Assembly (NCBI GenBank): GCA_003212115.1
Contig: QCQS01000018.1
Location: 1 to 17,754 of the forward strand
DNA: 17,754 nt
From: Prochlorococcus sp. AG-455-E15
GTDB taxonomy: Bacteria; Cyanobacteriota; Cyanobacteriia; PCC-6307; Cyanobiaceae
Direction: 5' to 3'
Position 1 is the stretch's first letter. Each line of letters starts with the position of its first letter. Below the pieces are notes generated by a model. The model was not told the origin of the DNA, ran no database searches, and worked only from the letters and a program-made list of their open reading frames with translations. Below, piece by piece: positions 7,774-14,409 of the stretch. Both the position numbers and the translations under genes were made by a program.

Positions 7774-8274
7774 ATGAAAGTTGAAGAATTAGAAAAATTA
7801 GCAAGTTCCATTGGATTATTAATTAAAATTCAAGTTAGAGAAACTATCGGATTATGTTTCTTCAGAATCGTGATTGCAGAACAGAAAGATAACATAATTA
7901 AGATTTGGGCCGAAATGAAAGGTTGGACTTATTTAAATAAACAAGGTATTCAGCTTGATACCTTAAGAATCCTTAGTAAAGCTCCTGCTTTTGTTTCGGA
8001 ATTAATATGGGCAACAACTATGGCTTGGGCAATTGAAAAAAAATCAAGCAACAAAGTAAGACTTTTAGCTATTTTTGATAGTGAAGGATATAGTAAAAAA
8101 CTTGTAAGATATTTCAAGTTAATAGGATTCAAAATTGTCAAAGAAGTTGGTTCTAGCCCAGTAGATCTTTTATTAAGATTGGTTTGGGGAGGTGCAGGTA
8201 CACTTATGAACGGGGAATGTATTTCCATATTGAAAAAACTTAAAAAGAAACTCTCTTTAATTGAAGAAAGTTAA
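7774..8274 (+). CDS. conserved hypothetical protein, weak GNAT-like character
   Basis: A 166-residue soluble protein with no motif I can tie to a known activity. It starts with an ATG 11 bp after trhO and is the last gene of the plus-strand run. The middle is rich in Trp and hydrophobics (WAEMKGW at 45-51, ELIWATTMAWAIE at 76-88). The section at 96-120 (RLLAIFDSEG, then YFKLIGFK) resembles the late strand-helix-strand of acetyltransferase folds, where YF-x-x-x-GF is common. A clear acetyl-CoA loop (R/Q-x-x-G-x-G/A) is missing, so an active acetyltransferase is doubtful. WGGAGTLM at 138-145 and a Lys-rich tail follow. No signal peptide or membrane segment. It looks like one of the cyanobacteria-specific unknowns; the fold guess is low confidence, the gene itself is solid. 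Confidence 0.8.
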   Translation: MKVEELEKLASSIGLLIKIQVRETIGLCFFRIVIAEQKDNIIKIWAEMKGWTYLNKQGIQLDTLRILSKAPAFVSELIWATTMAWAIEKKSSNKVRLLAIFDSEGYSKKLVRYFKLIGFKIVKEVGSSPVDLLLRLVWGGAGTLMNGECISILKKLKKKLSLIEES

Positions 8275-9170
8275 CCCGCGTGATAACTACTTCTAACTAA
8301 AGGGCCAGAAGATACTTTTTTGAATCCTAATTCTTTAGAGAAGCGATATAAATATTCAAACTCTGATGGATCCCAATATTTCTTCACTGCCAAATGATTG
8401 AATGAGGGCCTTAAATATTGGCCAATTGTAATTTGATCACAATCTATTTTTTTAAGATCATAAATTGTATTTTTTATTTCATCCAATGTTTCCCCAAGTC
8501 CTAACATAATGCCTGATTTAGTTTGAATATGAGGAGCATAATCCTTTGACTTTTTTAGTAAACTAAGGGATTTTTTGTAATTTGCACCCCTCCTAACTTC
8601 TTTTTGCAGTCTTTCAACAGTTTCAAGATTATGATTAAAGCATATTGGATCTTTTTCTAAAATCATCTTCAATCTCTCAGTCTGAAGGTTATTTGTTTCA
8701 TCAAGATTTTTGCCTCCACCCCATAAATCAGGAGTTAAAACTTCAATTTTAATTGTTGAATCAATTTTTCTAATCTCATCAATTGTAGATATAAATAAAT
8801 TTGCACCATGATCAGGGAGATCGTCTCTAGCTACAGATGTCAAAACAACATATTTCAAATTTAGTACTTTCACTGCTTCAGCGACTTGAGTACATTCATC
8901 AATATTGATAGAACTAGGTCTACCTTTATTTACCTGACAAAAAGCACATGAACGAGAACATATCGATCCACCCAGTAAGAAGGTGGCTGTTCCTGAGGCA
9001 TAACATTCTGCTCTATTTGGACATCTTGCTTCTTCACAAATAGTATGAATATTTGATTTTTTGATGAGTGTTTGTATTTTTTCGAATTCTGAAGCTTTAC
9101 TAATAGGAAATTTAATCCAAGAGGGAAGTCTTAAGATTTTTTCTTTCTTGATTAGATTATTGTCTCCCAT
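8271..9170 (-). CDS. lipA: lipoyl synthase LipA
   Basis: Radical-SAM enzyme that inserts two sulfurs into protein-bound octanoate to form lipoate for the 2-oxoacid dehydrogenases and glycine cleavage H protein. It carries both [4Fe-4S] clusters of the family. The auxiliary cluster ligands are C45, C50 and C56 (CX4CX5C), with the terminal RSSYHA (293-298) giving the serine ligand. The SAM cluster is C71, C75 and C78 (CSRSCAFC). DLPDHGA (117-123) and FNHNLET (178-184) are family motifs. Length 299 residues is typical. It lies 3 bp after the recR stop on the same strand, so recR and lipA form a pair. Its stop codon overlaps the stop of the convergent gene. Confidence 0.96.
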   Translation of the reverse strand: MGDNNLIKKEKILRLPSWIKFPISKASEFEKIQTLIKKSNIHTICEEARCPNRAECYASGTATFLLGGSICSRSCAFCQVNKGRPSSINIDECTQVAEAVKVLNLKYVVLTSVARDDLPDHGANLFISTIDEIRKIDSTIKIEVLTPDLWGGGKNLDETNNLQTERLKMILEKDPICFNHNLETVERLQKEVRRGANYKKSLSLLKKSKDYAPHIQTKSGIMLGLGETLDEIKNTIYDLKKIDCDQITIGQYLRPSFNHLAVKKYWDPSEFEYLYRFSKELGFKKVSSGPLVRSSYHAG

Positions 9171-9173
9171 TGT

Positions 9174-9773
9174 CTAATTTAGTTTTGTTCTGCCTTCTAG
9201 GGCCCTTGCAAGTGTAACTTCATCCACATATTCAAGTTCACTGCCCATTGGGAGCCCATATGCAATCCTGGTAACTTTAGTAAAAGGGGCTAACAATTTT
9301 CCTATATAAAGACTTGTTGTATCTCCCTCAACACTTGGGGTCAATGCCAATATGATCTCATCTATTTCAGACTTACTAACTCTTTCTACCAAGCTTCTTA
9401 TTTCTAAGAGTTCTGGCCCAACAGAATCCATTGGGGATATCAAACCACCAATAACATGGTAAACACCTTTAAATTCTCTGGCGCGCTCCAAAGCAAGCAA
9501 ATCTTTAGTTTCTGCTACTACACAGATTAGTTTTTGATTTCTTTCAGTATTTCTACAAATTTCGCATTCATCTTCTGAAGTCAAATTGAAACATTTTTTG
9601 CAACGACCGACATTATTATGGGCTTCTAACAGAGCCTTTGAAAATTCTCTTATTGTACTTTCAGGTTGTTTCAAAATAAACAATGCTAATCGTTGCGCTG
9701 TTCTTGGACCAATCCCAGGGAATTTCTCAAAATGACCAATTAATTTTGAAAGTGGTTTGGTATAAGTAATCAA
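9174..9773 (-). CDS. recR: recombination mediator protein RecR
   Basis: Works with RecO and RecF to load RecA on gapped single-stranded DNA. A helix-hairpin-helix occupies about 8-32 (FPGIGPRTAQRLA). The zinc finger is C58, C61, C70 and C73. The Toprim domain spans about 82-170 and includes VVAETKDLLALE and the STP-like ALTPSVEGDTTSLY. The closing YGLPMGSELEYVD and LARALEGR are RecR signatures. Length 199 matches the family. The start is a TTG at 9771-9773. No in-frame ATG or GTG lies between it and the upstream in-frame stop TAA (complement of 9798-9800), and homologues typically begin at this point with a short lead into KPLSKLI, so TTG is the best choice, with the adjacent ATT as the only alternative. 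No strong ribosome site is visible. Confidence 0.95.
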   Translation of the reverse strand: MITYTKPLSKLIGHFEKFPGIGPRTAQRLALFILKQPESTIREFSKALLEAHNNVGRCKKCFNLTSEDECEICRNTERNQKLICVVAETKDLLALERAREFKGVYHVIGGLISPMDSVGPELLEIRSLVERVSKSEIDEIILALTPSVEGDTTSLYIGKLLAPFTKVTRIAYGLPMGSELEYVDEVTLARALEGRTKLN

Positions 9774-9876
9774 AATTAAACTATTTCTAGAGATAATTTA
9801 GACGCAAAATTCCTAATTGCCATAATTGTTTGCTTTTAATGTCTTATTATGTTTTTAGTTAGTAATTTCAAACAAA
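9774..9876. promoter_or_regulatory. divergent recR / cyanoP intergenic region
   Basis: This 103-bp spacer should contain the leftward recR promoter and the rightward cyanoP promoter. A rightward TATTAT at 9845-9850 is a plausible -10 box for the lipoprotein gene, 26 bp before its ATG. No well-spaced -35 is seen; TTGCCA at 9817-9822 is too far upstream. No convincing leftward box was found. Confidence 0.3.
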
Positions 9877-10434
9877 ATGAAAAATATTAAATTTAACCCT
9901 TTCAAATATTTATTATTGGTTTTTTTGTGCTTAACACTGAGTGCTTGTAGTGGCGGACTAAATGCGGGATTAGAAGCTTATCAAAGTCCAGATGGTAGAT
10001 ATGCCTTTTTGTATCCAACAGGATGGACTAGAGTAAAAGTCGATGGAGGACCTGAAATTATTTATCATGATTTAATAAATAGTAATGAGACCTTAAGTTT
10101 AGTTATTTCTGATGTCAATAAAGAGGTTCAATTAGAGCAATTAGGTAGCCCAAGTGAAGTAGGTCAAACATTAATTGATAAAGTCATTGCTCCCGAAGGT
10201 TCAGGTAGAGATGTCAAACTTTTAAATGCCGATAAGAGGGAGGCATCCAATCATATTTTCTATGATTTAGAGTATGAATTAACTTTAAATGAACAAGCAA
10301 GACATGAATTAGCTACTGTCGTAATTGATAGAGGAACACTTTACACTTTCGCTGTGGGAACAAATGAAGAAAGGTGGAATAAAGTTGAAGGTATGTTTAG
10401 TAACGTAATTGAATCATTTAACTTCTTAATATAA
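9877..10434 (+). CDS. psbP: CyanoP / PsbP-family photosystem II lipoprotein
   Basis: Predicted thylakoid-lumen lipoprotein related to plant PsbP, associated in cyanobacteria with assembly or stability of the photosystem II lumenal side. The N terminus is a lipoprotein signal: a basic start, hydrophobic stretch at about 11-22 and the lipobox LSAC with the lipidated cysteine at 24. The mature part opens with the family-typical SPDGRYAFLYPTGW (37-50) and ends with the helix-strand that includes ERWNKVEGMFSNVIESF (166-182). Length 185 residues fits CyanoP. It is transcribed alone, divergent from recR and converging on the ABC exporter with only 14 bp between stops. The family is firm. Several PsbP-like paralogues exist in plants, but the lipobox and length favour the cyanobacterial CyanoP. 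Confidence 0.9.
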   Translation: MKNIKFNPFKYLLLVFLCLTLSACSGGLNAGLEAYQSPDGRYAFLYPTGWTRVKVDGGPEIIYHDLINSNETLSLVISDVNKEVQLEQLGSPSEVGQTLIDKVIAPEGSGRDVKLLNADKREASNHIFYDLEYELTLNEQARHELATVVIDRGTLYTFAVGTNEERWNKVEGMFSNVIESFNFLI

Positions 10435-10448
10435 TTTAGAAATTCATA

Positions 10449-11816
10449 CTAGATTCCTACTTGAACATTCCACAAATCAGCATATATTTTGTTCTGATCT
10501 AATAGTTTTTCATGTTTTCCGCTTTCAACAATTTTACCTTTATCAATAACTACAATATTATCCGCATTTTTTATAGTGCTTAATCTATGAGCTATTACTA
10601 TAGTTGTTCTTTCTTTTGTGATTTTAGATAACGATTTTTGAATTAAAGCCTCTGTTTCATTATCAACTGAAGCTGTAGCTTCATCTAATATTAATATTGG
10701 AGCATCCTTTAAAACAGCTCTCGCCAAGGCAATTCTTTGACGTTGCCCACCTGAGAGCCTTTGGCCCCTTTCCCCCACTATAGTTTTATAGCCATCTGGT
10801 AATTGTTCAATAAATTTATGAGCTTCGGCAATCTTTGAAGCTTTAACAATATCTTTAAGACTTGGGTTGATTGAGCCATAAGCAATATTTTCTTGTACAC
10901 TGCCATGAAATAAATAAGTTTCTTGACTTACTAAAGAGATACACTTTCTTAAATCCCTCAAATTTATTTCTTTAATAGAAACCCCATCCAAGGTTATTAA
11001 CCCATTATTACTATCATAAATTCTAAGTAATAGTTTTATTATTGTACTTTTCCCAGAACCTGTTAAACCAACAATTCCTAATGTTGAGTTATTTTCAATT
11101 TTGAAATTTATGTTTTTTAAAGTTAAATCTCGTCCAGGATAATTAAAATTTACATTATTAAAAATAATTTCTCCTTTGATATCTTTAACTTCAATTTTTA
11201 TTTTTCCATCTTTTATTTTTATAGGCGTATCTATGAGATCAATTACTCTATCTATTGAAGCCATAGATCTCTGAAAATCATCTAAAACATGTCCCAAAGT
11301 AGTTAAAGGCCATAATAGTCTTTGTGTAATAAACACTAAAAAACTATAAGTACCTACATCAAGTGTCTTATTCCAAGTTTGGAAACCTCCAATTAATAGA
11401 ATCGCTATAAAAGCAAATAAAATTGCAAATCTTATAAGAGGGATAAAAGCAGAAGATAATTTTATTGCAGCCTTATTACTTCTTTGATAATCGAGACTTT
11501 CTTTATTTAATCTATTAAGTTCCCATTTTTCTTTAGTGAAACTTTTTATGGTTAAAATTCCACTTAAATTATTATTAAGCCTTGATGCCAACAGTCCAGC
11601 TTTATTTCTAACATCTCTGTATTTTGGAGCAAGCTTCCTTTGAAATTTAATTGATCCTAAAAATATAATTGGAATAGGAAAGAAAGCAAATAAAGCGATT
11701 TTTGGAGCGACAAAAAGCATAGTGCCCCCAATTATTAAGACAGTTATAAATAACTGAATAATCTGATTAGCGCCTTGGTCTAGAAATCTCTCGAGTTGAT
11801 TTATATCATCATTCAA
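10449..11816 (-). CDS. ABC exporter, C-terminal part (rest of membrane domain plus ATPase), separated by frameshift
   Basis: This is the larger part of a type-IV (MsbA-like) ABC exporter half-transporter. Numbering from the ATG at 11816, it has the remaining membrane helices (about 20-60 and 125-170) and a complete nucleotide-binding domain: Walker A GLTGSGKST at 250-258, Q-loop Q298, signature LSGGQ at 354-358, Walker B ILILDEA at 374-380 and H-loop His410. The real frame continues upstream of this ATG with sequence that joins smoothly to the N-terminal part at 11848-12222; only the T8 tract at 11850-11857 breaks it. The rejoined protein would be about 592 residues, the usual size for such exporters. 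The exported substrate is unknown. All ATPase residues are intact, so decay seems recent if it is a pseudogene at all. It is last in the deaD - small protein - ABC run. Confidence 0.85.
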   Translation of the reverse strand: MNDDINQLERFLDQGANQIIQLFITVLIIGGTMLFVAPKIALFAFFPIPIIFLGSIKFQRKLAPKYRDVRNKAGLLASRLNNNLSGILTIKSFTKEKWELNRLNKESLDYQRSNKAAIKLSSAFIPLIRFAILFAFIAILLIGGFQTWNKTLDVGTYSFLVFITQRLLWPLTTLGHVLDDFQRSMASIDRVIDLIDTPIKIKDGKIKIEVKDIKGEIIFNNVNFNYPGRDLTLKNINFKIENNSTLGIVGLTGSGKSTIIKLLLRIYDSNNGLITLDGVSIKEINLRDLRKCISLVSQETYLFHGSVQENIAYGSINPSLKDIVKASKIAEAHKFIEQLPDGYKTIVGERGQRLSGGQRQRIALARAVLKDAPILILDEATASVDNETEALIQKSLSKITKERTTIVIAHRLSTIKNADNIVVIDKGKIVESGKHEKLLDQNKIYADLWNVQVGI

Positions 11817-11847
11817 AATAGATAATAACCTTCCAGTATTATCATTT

Positions 11848-12222
11848 TCAAAAAAAATCCATATCTAATTCCTGGATATGCTCATAAGCTTTTATTCTTA
11901 ATTTATGTTGCGATAGCTGAGCCAAATTTCTCCATAAAATCGAATATAAATATTCAAAGGAGGATTCACCAGACCAAACTATTCCTGAAGCAAATGCAAG
12001 AAAAATCAATTGTGCTGGAACTTCTTTTATTCCAAAACCAGCAATCCATGAATTCTGTTCCTTAACAACGATATCCACTGCAAGACCAATTATTACAGGA
12101 GGCGCCAAATCTAATATTTTATTAATTATTGAACTAAGAAAAGCAAAAAATAGTAACCTTCTTTCCTCAATCAGATTTAAATAAAGTCTAATTATTGGAT
12201 TTTGATTGTTCTTAGACCTCAT
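11848..12222 (-). CDS. ABC exporter, N-terminal part (first membrane helices), ends at frameshift
   Basis: These 124 residues are the start of the same ABC exporter. They hold the cytoplasmic lead and elbow helix (about 8-22), a first membrane segment with LAPPVIIGLAVDIVV (39-53), a second around 70-96, and the family's intracellular stretch with KAYEHIQELDMDFF at the very end. In relatives this last phrase is followed directly by an ENDNTG-like and LNDDINQLERFLD stretch, which here is found in the next frame. The frame ends in TGA (complement of 11848-11850) made by the last T of an eight-T run. The start is the ATG at 12220-12222, 11 bp after the stop of the small exported protein, with no visible Shine-Dalgarno. 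Alone it could not form a transporter. Confidence 0.75.
   Translation of the reverse strand: MRSKNNQNPIIRLYLNLIEERRLLFFAFLSSIINKILDLAPPVIIGLAVDIVVKEQNSWIAGFGIKEVPAQLIFLAFASGIVWSGESSFEYLYSILWRNLAQLSQHKLRIKAYEHIQELDMDFF
11850..11857 (-). other. T8 homopolymer at the ABC exporter frame break
   Basis: The coding strand has eight T's after GGA; with seven T's the two exporter parts read as one protein (…DFFENDNTG…). The upstream frame ends at 11848, and the downstream frame has its nearest upstream stop at 11865-11867, so both frames are open together for only 17 nt (11848-11864), which contains the T8 run. A loss of one base by RNA polymerase slippage would restore the frame. A real inactivating insertion or a base-calling error in a homopolymer would look the same. 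Confidence 0.7.
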
Positions 12223-12233
12223 AAAAATAATAA

Positions 12234-12527
12234 TTAAATTTTTCTATTATGATTTAAATTTTCTTTAGTTTCTAATTTACATTTTGTTTTTGCATCTTGA
12301 TGACTTGCAGTTTGCATAAATTCTTCGTAGTAACAATCACAAGTTTCATTCGCAATTTCTTCACTATATACCATTTCTGCTTTCATCATCTCCTCTTTGA
12401 CACTCTGAATACAAAATATTTTTATGATTGAATTTTGTTTCGTTTGAGCTAAATAATAACTATTAAATGAGTTGAATAGTATTATCAGATTCACAAAAAT
12501 AAAGAAATTATATTTGCTAGCTTTCAT
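12234..12527 (-). CDS. small exported Cys-containing protein of unknown function
   Basis: A 97-residue protein I do not recognise. The N terminus has a short basic start and a hydrophobic stretch (about 8-20) followed by polar residues, which reads as a signal peptide or a single membrane anchor with a possible cut near the YYLAQT region (24-29). The rest is hydrophilic with four cysteines at 39, 63, 65 and 83 (C-x23-C-x-C-x17-C), clustered acidic and Met residues between the first two, and a Lys/Asn-rich tail. In an exported domain these could form two disulfides or bind a metal. The ATG at 12525-12527 lies 9 bp after the deaD stop, and its own stop is 11 bp before the ABC exporter start, so the three are probably co-transcribed. 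The spacing and signal-like start support a real gene. Confidence 0.65.
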   Translation of the reverse strand: MKASKYNFFIFVNLIILFNSFNSYYLAQTKQNSIIKIFCIQSVKEEMMKAEMVYSEEIANETCDCYYEEFMQTASHQDAKTKCKLETKENLNHNRKI

Positions 12528-12536
12528 TCTCTATCA

Positions 12537-14318
12537 CTAATTTCTGACTTTAATTTTTTTTAATTTATTTTTAGTTTCTCTATGAAGATCTCTGGGTAAA
12601 TCCACCAAACTGTAATCATTAAAAATCTGTATCTTACCTATTGATCTACCATTTATATTAGTTGAATTACAGATTGAGGATATAATATTTGCAACTCTAA
12701 CCCCATCAAATTTACCAAAGTTAAATTTGTAGGTTTCAAAAGAATCATTTTGATAATTATTTCTTCTATTTGAATTTCTAATACGATTATTACTATTTCT
12801 ATTTAATCTATTTCGATCTGTATTATTTTGTTTATGAATCCAAGAATCATCTTCATTAACAAAAAATGATTTATTACCTATTACTAAATTAATCGCCGCC
12901 ATTGCAATATTTGAGTCGTCCATAGAGTATTTTTCTTTTAAATTATCTAGTACATCAATAATCAAAGCTTTATTTTCTTCATTTTCATCTTTAACTAAAG
13001 AACTCTCGCTAACATTCTCTATAAGTTTCTCCATCCTTTTTTCATTTATTATTTTATTACTTGGTATATTTATTTCTTCAATCTTAGTTCTTGTTGAGTT
13101 TTCTAAGTTTCTTAGAAAATGTTTTTCTCTTTGATTAACAAATAAAATTGCTTCTCCTGATCTGCCTGCCCTTCCAGTTCTTCCAATTCTATGAGTATAT
13201 GTTTCTTTATCAAAGGGAAAATCGTAATTAACAACAAGTTTTATCCTCTCAACATCTAATCCTCTAGCTGCGACATCAGTCGCAACAAGGATATTAATAA
13301 ATCCTTTTTTTAATCTATCTACAGTATTTTCTCTTTGATTTTGAGGTATATCTCCATTAAGTACTGCCACAGTATGACCTGAATTCTCTAAAGCTTCAGC
13401 TATTGAAGTAGTGAGTAGTTTTGTCCTCACAAAAATTATTACTCCCTCGTTATTAAGTTCTAATATTCTTTTTAAAGCATCTAACTTATGATGCCTTTGT
13501 ACATATAGAAATTTTTGCGAAATTAATTGAGTTTCTTTTTTGACACTTTTGATTAATATTTCAGCGGGATCATTTAGATATTTTTTTGCTATATTTCTTA
13601 TCTCACTTGGCATTGTTGCTGAAAACAATACCATCTGCTTATTTTCTGGAAGTTGATCTATTATCCATTCAATATCTTCAAGAAAACCCATATTTAACAT
13701 TTCATCTGCCTCATCTAAAACAAGACAATTTATGTCTTTAATTTTAAAAGTTCCCTGCCTGATATGATCCATTATTCGGCCAGGGGTCCCAACTACTACG
13801 TCAACTTTTCTTTTCAATGCAGAAATTTGATTTCGATAGTCGGTACCTCCATAAATTGCAACAGTCTTAAAATTACTAGATTCAGAACTATAACTTTTAA
13901 AAGATTCTGCCACTTGAGTTGCTAATTCTCTTGTAGGAGTCATAACTAAAACCTTGGCATTTAATTCTTTGTTATCCGTAAGTTTTTCTATTATTGGTAA
14001 TGCGAAAGCTGCAGTCTTTCCTGTTCCTGTTTGTGCTTGGCCTAGTAAATCTCTGCCTAACATTAGTTCTGGAATTGCAGCTTTTTGGATGGGAGTTGGA
14101 TTCTTATATCCTTTATTTCTTAAAGAATTTAAGATCGATTGATTAAAGCCAAAATCTAGAAATCCATTATCATTATTATCTCCTTTGGAAACTTCTAATG
14201 AGTGAGATTCAATTTCTTTTTTGTTCTCTAAGTTCTTTAACTCAAGCAGAGAAGAATCTTGATTTTGAGATTTTTCCTGCTCACTATCAAGAGAGTTACT
14301 ATCTTTTTTAAAAGCCAT
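12537..14318 (-). CDS. deaD: DEAD-box ATP-dependent RNA helicase, DeaD/CsdA type
   Basis: Unwinds structured RNA; DeaD-type enzymes act in ribosome assembly, mRNA decay and cold adaptation. All motifs are present: Q motif region 56-78 (PTPIQ), motif I AQTGTGKT 95-102, Ia PTRELA 128-133, TPGR 178-181, DEAD 202-205, SAT 233-235, VATDVAARGLD 345-355 and HRIGRTGR 376-383. Residues 1-50 are a charged Ser/Glu/Lys-rich lead. After the helicase core, an acidic section (440-490) precedes an Asn/Arg-rich linker (about 498-526). A DbpA/CsdA-like RNA-binding domain follows (533-577), with DGVRVANIISSI and GRSIGKIQIFNDYSLVDLP. Length 593 fits DeaD with a C-terminal RNA-binding domain. A perfect hairpin ends three bases before the ATG at 14316-14318, suggesting control at translation. 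Confidence 0.95.
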   Translation of the reverse strand: MAFKKDSNSLDSEQEKSQNQDSSLLELKNLENKKEIESHSLEVSKGDNNDNGFLDFGFNQSILNSLRNKGYKNPTPIQKAAIPELMLGRDLLGQAQTGTGKTAAFALPIIEKLTDNKELNAKVLVMTPTRELATQVAESFKSYSSESSNFKTVAIYGGTDYRNQISALKRKVDVVVGTPGRIMDHIRQGTFKIKDINCLVLDEADEMLNMGFLEDIEWIIDQLPENKQMVLFSATMPSEIRNIAKKYLNDPAEILIKSVKKETQLISQKFLYVQRHHKLDALKRILELNNEGVIIFVRTKLLTTSIAEALENSGHTVAVLNGDIPQNQRENTVDRLKKGFINILVATDVAARGLDVERIKLVVNYDFPFDKETYTHRIGRTGRAGRSGEAILFVNQREKHFLRNLENSTRTKIEEINIPSNKIINEKRMEKLIENVSESSLVKDENEENKALIIDVLDNLKEKYSMDDSNIAMAAINLVIGNKSFFVNEDDSWIHKQNNTDRNRLNRNSNNRIRNSNRRNNYQNDSFETYKFNFGKFDGVRVANIISSICNSTNINGRSIGKIQIFNDYSLVDLPRDLHRETKNKLKKIKVRN

Positions 14319-14349
14319 TTAAATGCCTAATAATCTTCTGATTAGGCAT
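14308..14349 (-). other. possible 13-codon upstream ORF in the deaD leader
   Basis: An ATG lies in the 5' arm of the deaD leader hairpin (complement of 14347-14349). It opens a 13-codon frame, MPNQKIIRHLNGF, whose TAA (complement of 14308-14310) falls 11 nt inside deaD in another frame. If translated, ribosomes would open the hairpin and terminate just past the deaD start, which could couple or compete with deaD initiation. No Shine-Dalgarno was seen, and short frames of this length arise easily by chance. Confidence 0.15.
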
Positions 14350-14350
14350 T
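14322..14350 (-). promoter_or_regulatory. perfect 10-bp hairpin in the deaD 5' leader
   Basis: AATGCCTAAT at 14322-14331 and its exact complement ATTAGGCATT at 14341-14350 flank a 9-nt loop. In the deaD transcript this 10-bp stem ends three bases (TAA) before the ATG, so it covers the place where a ribosome site would be. It has three G-C pairs and no U tail, so it does not look like a terminator. A role in translational control, cold response or autoregulation by the helicase is inferred from position and from the known autoregulation of cold-shock helicases. Confidence 0.55.
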
Positions 14351-14409
14351 CAACAAATATCTAAATTGACGTGCATTGTTGACTAGCCTTACAGACCCGA
14401 ATTATTAAT

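Noticed and set aside
7950..8228. Minus-strand 92-codon frame opposite the unknown operon gene
   Set aside because: The plus-strand frame fits the operon spacing and has globular-protein composition; the opposite frame is Ser/Leu/Pro-rich with no start signal.
7774..8274. Calling the unknown operon gene an acetyltransferase
   Set aside because: Only the later strand-helix pattern resembles GNAT proteins; the acetyl-CoA pyrophosphate loop is missing, so the call stays hypothetical.
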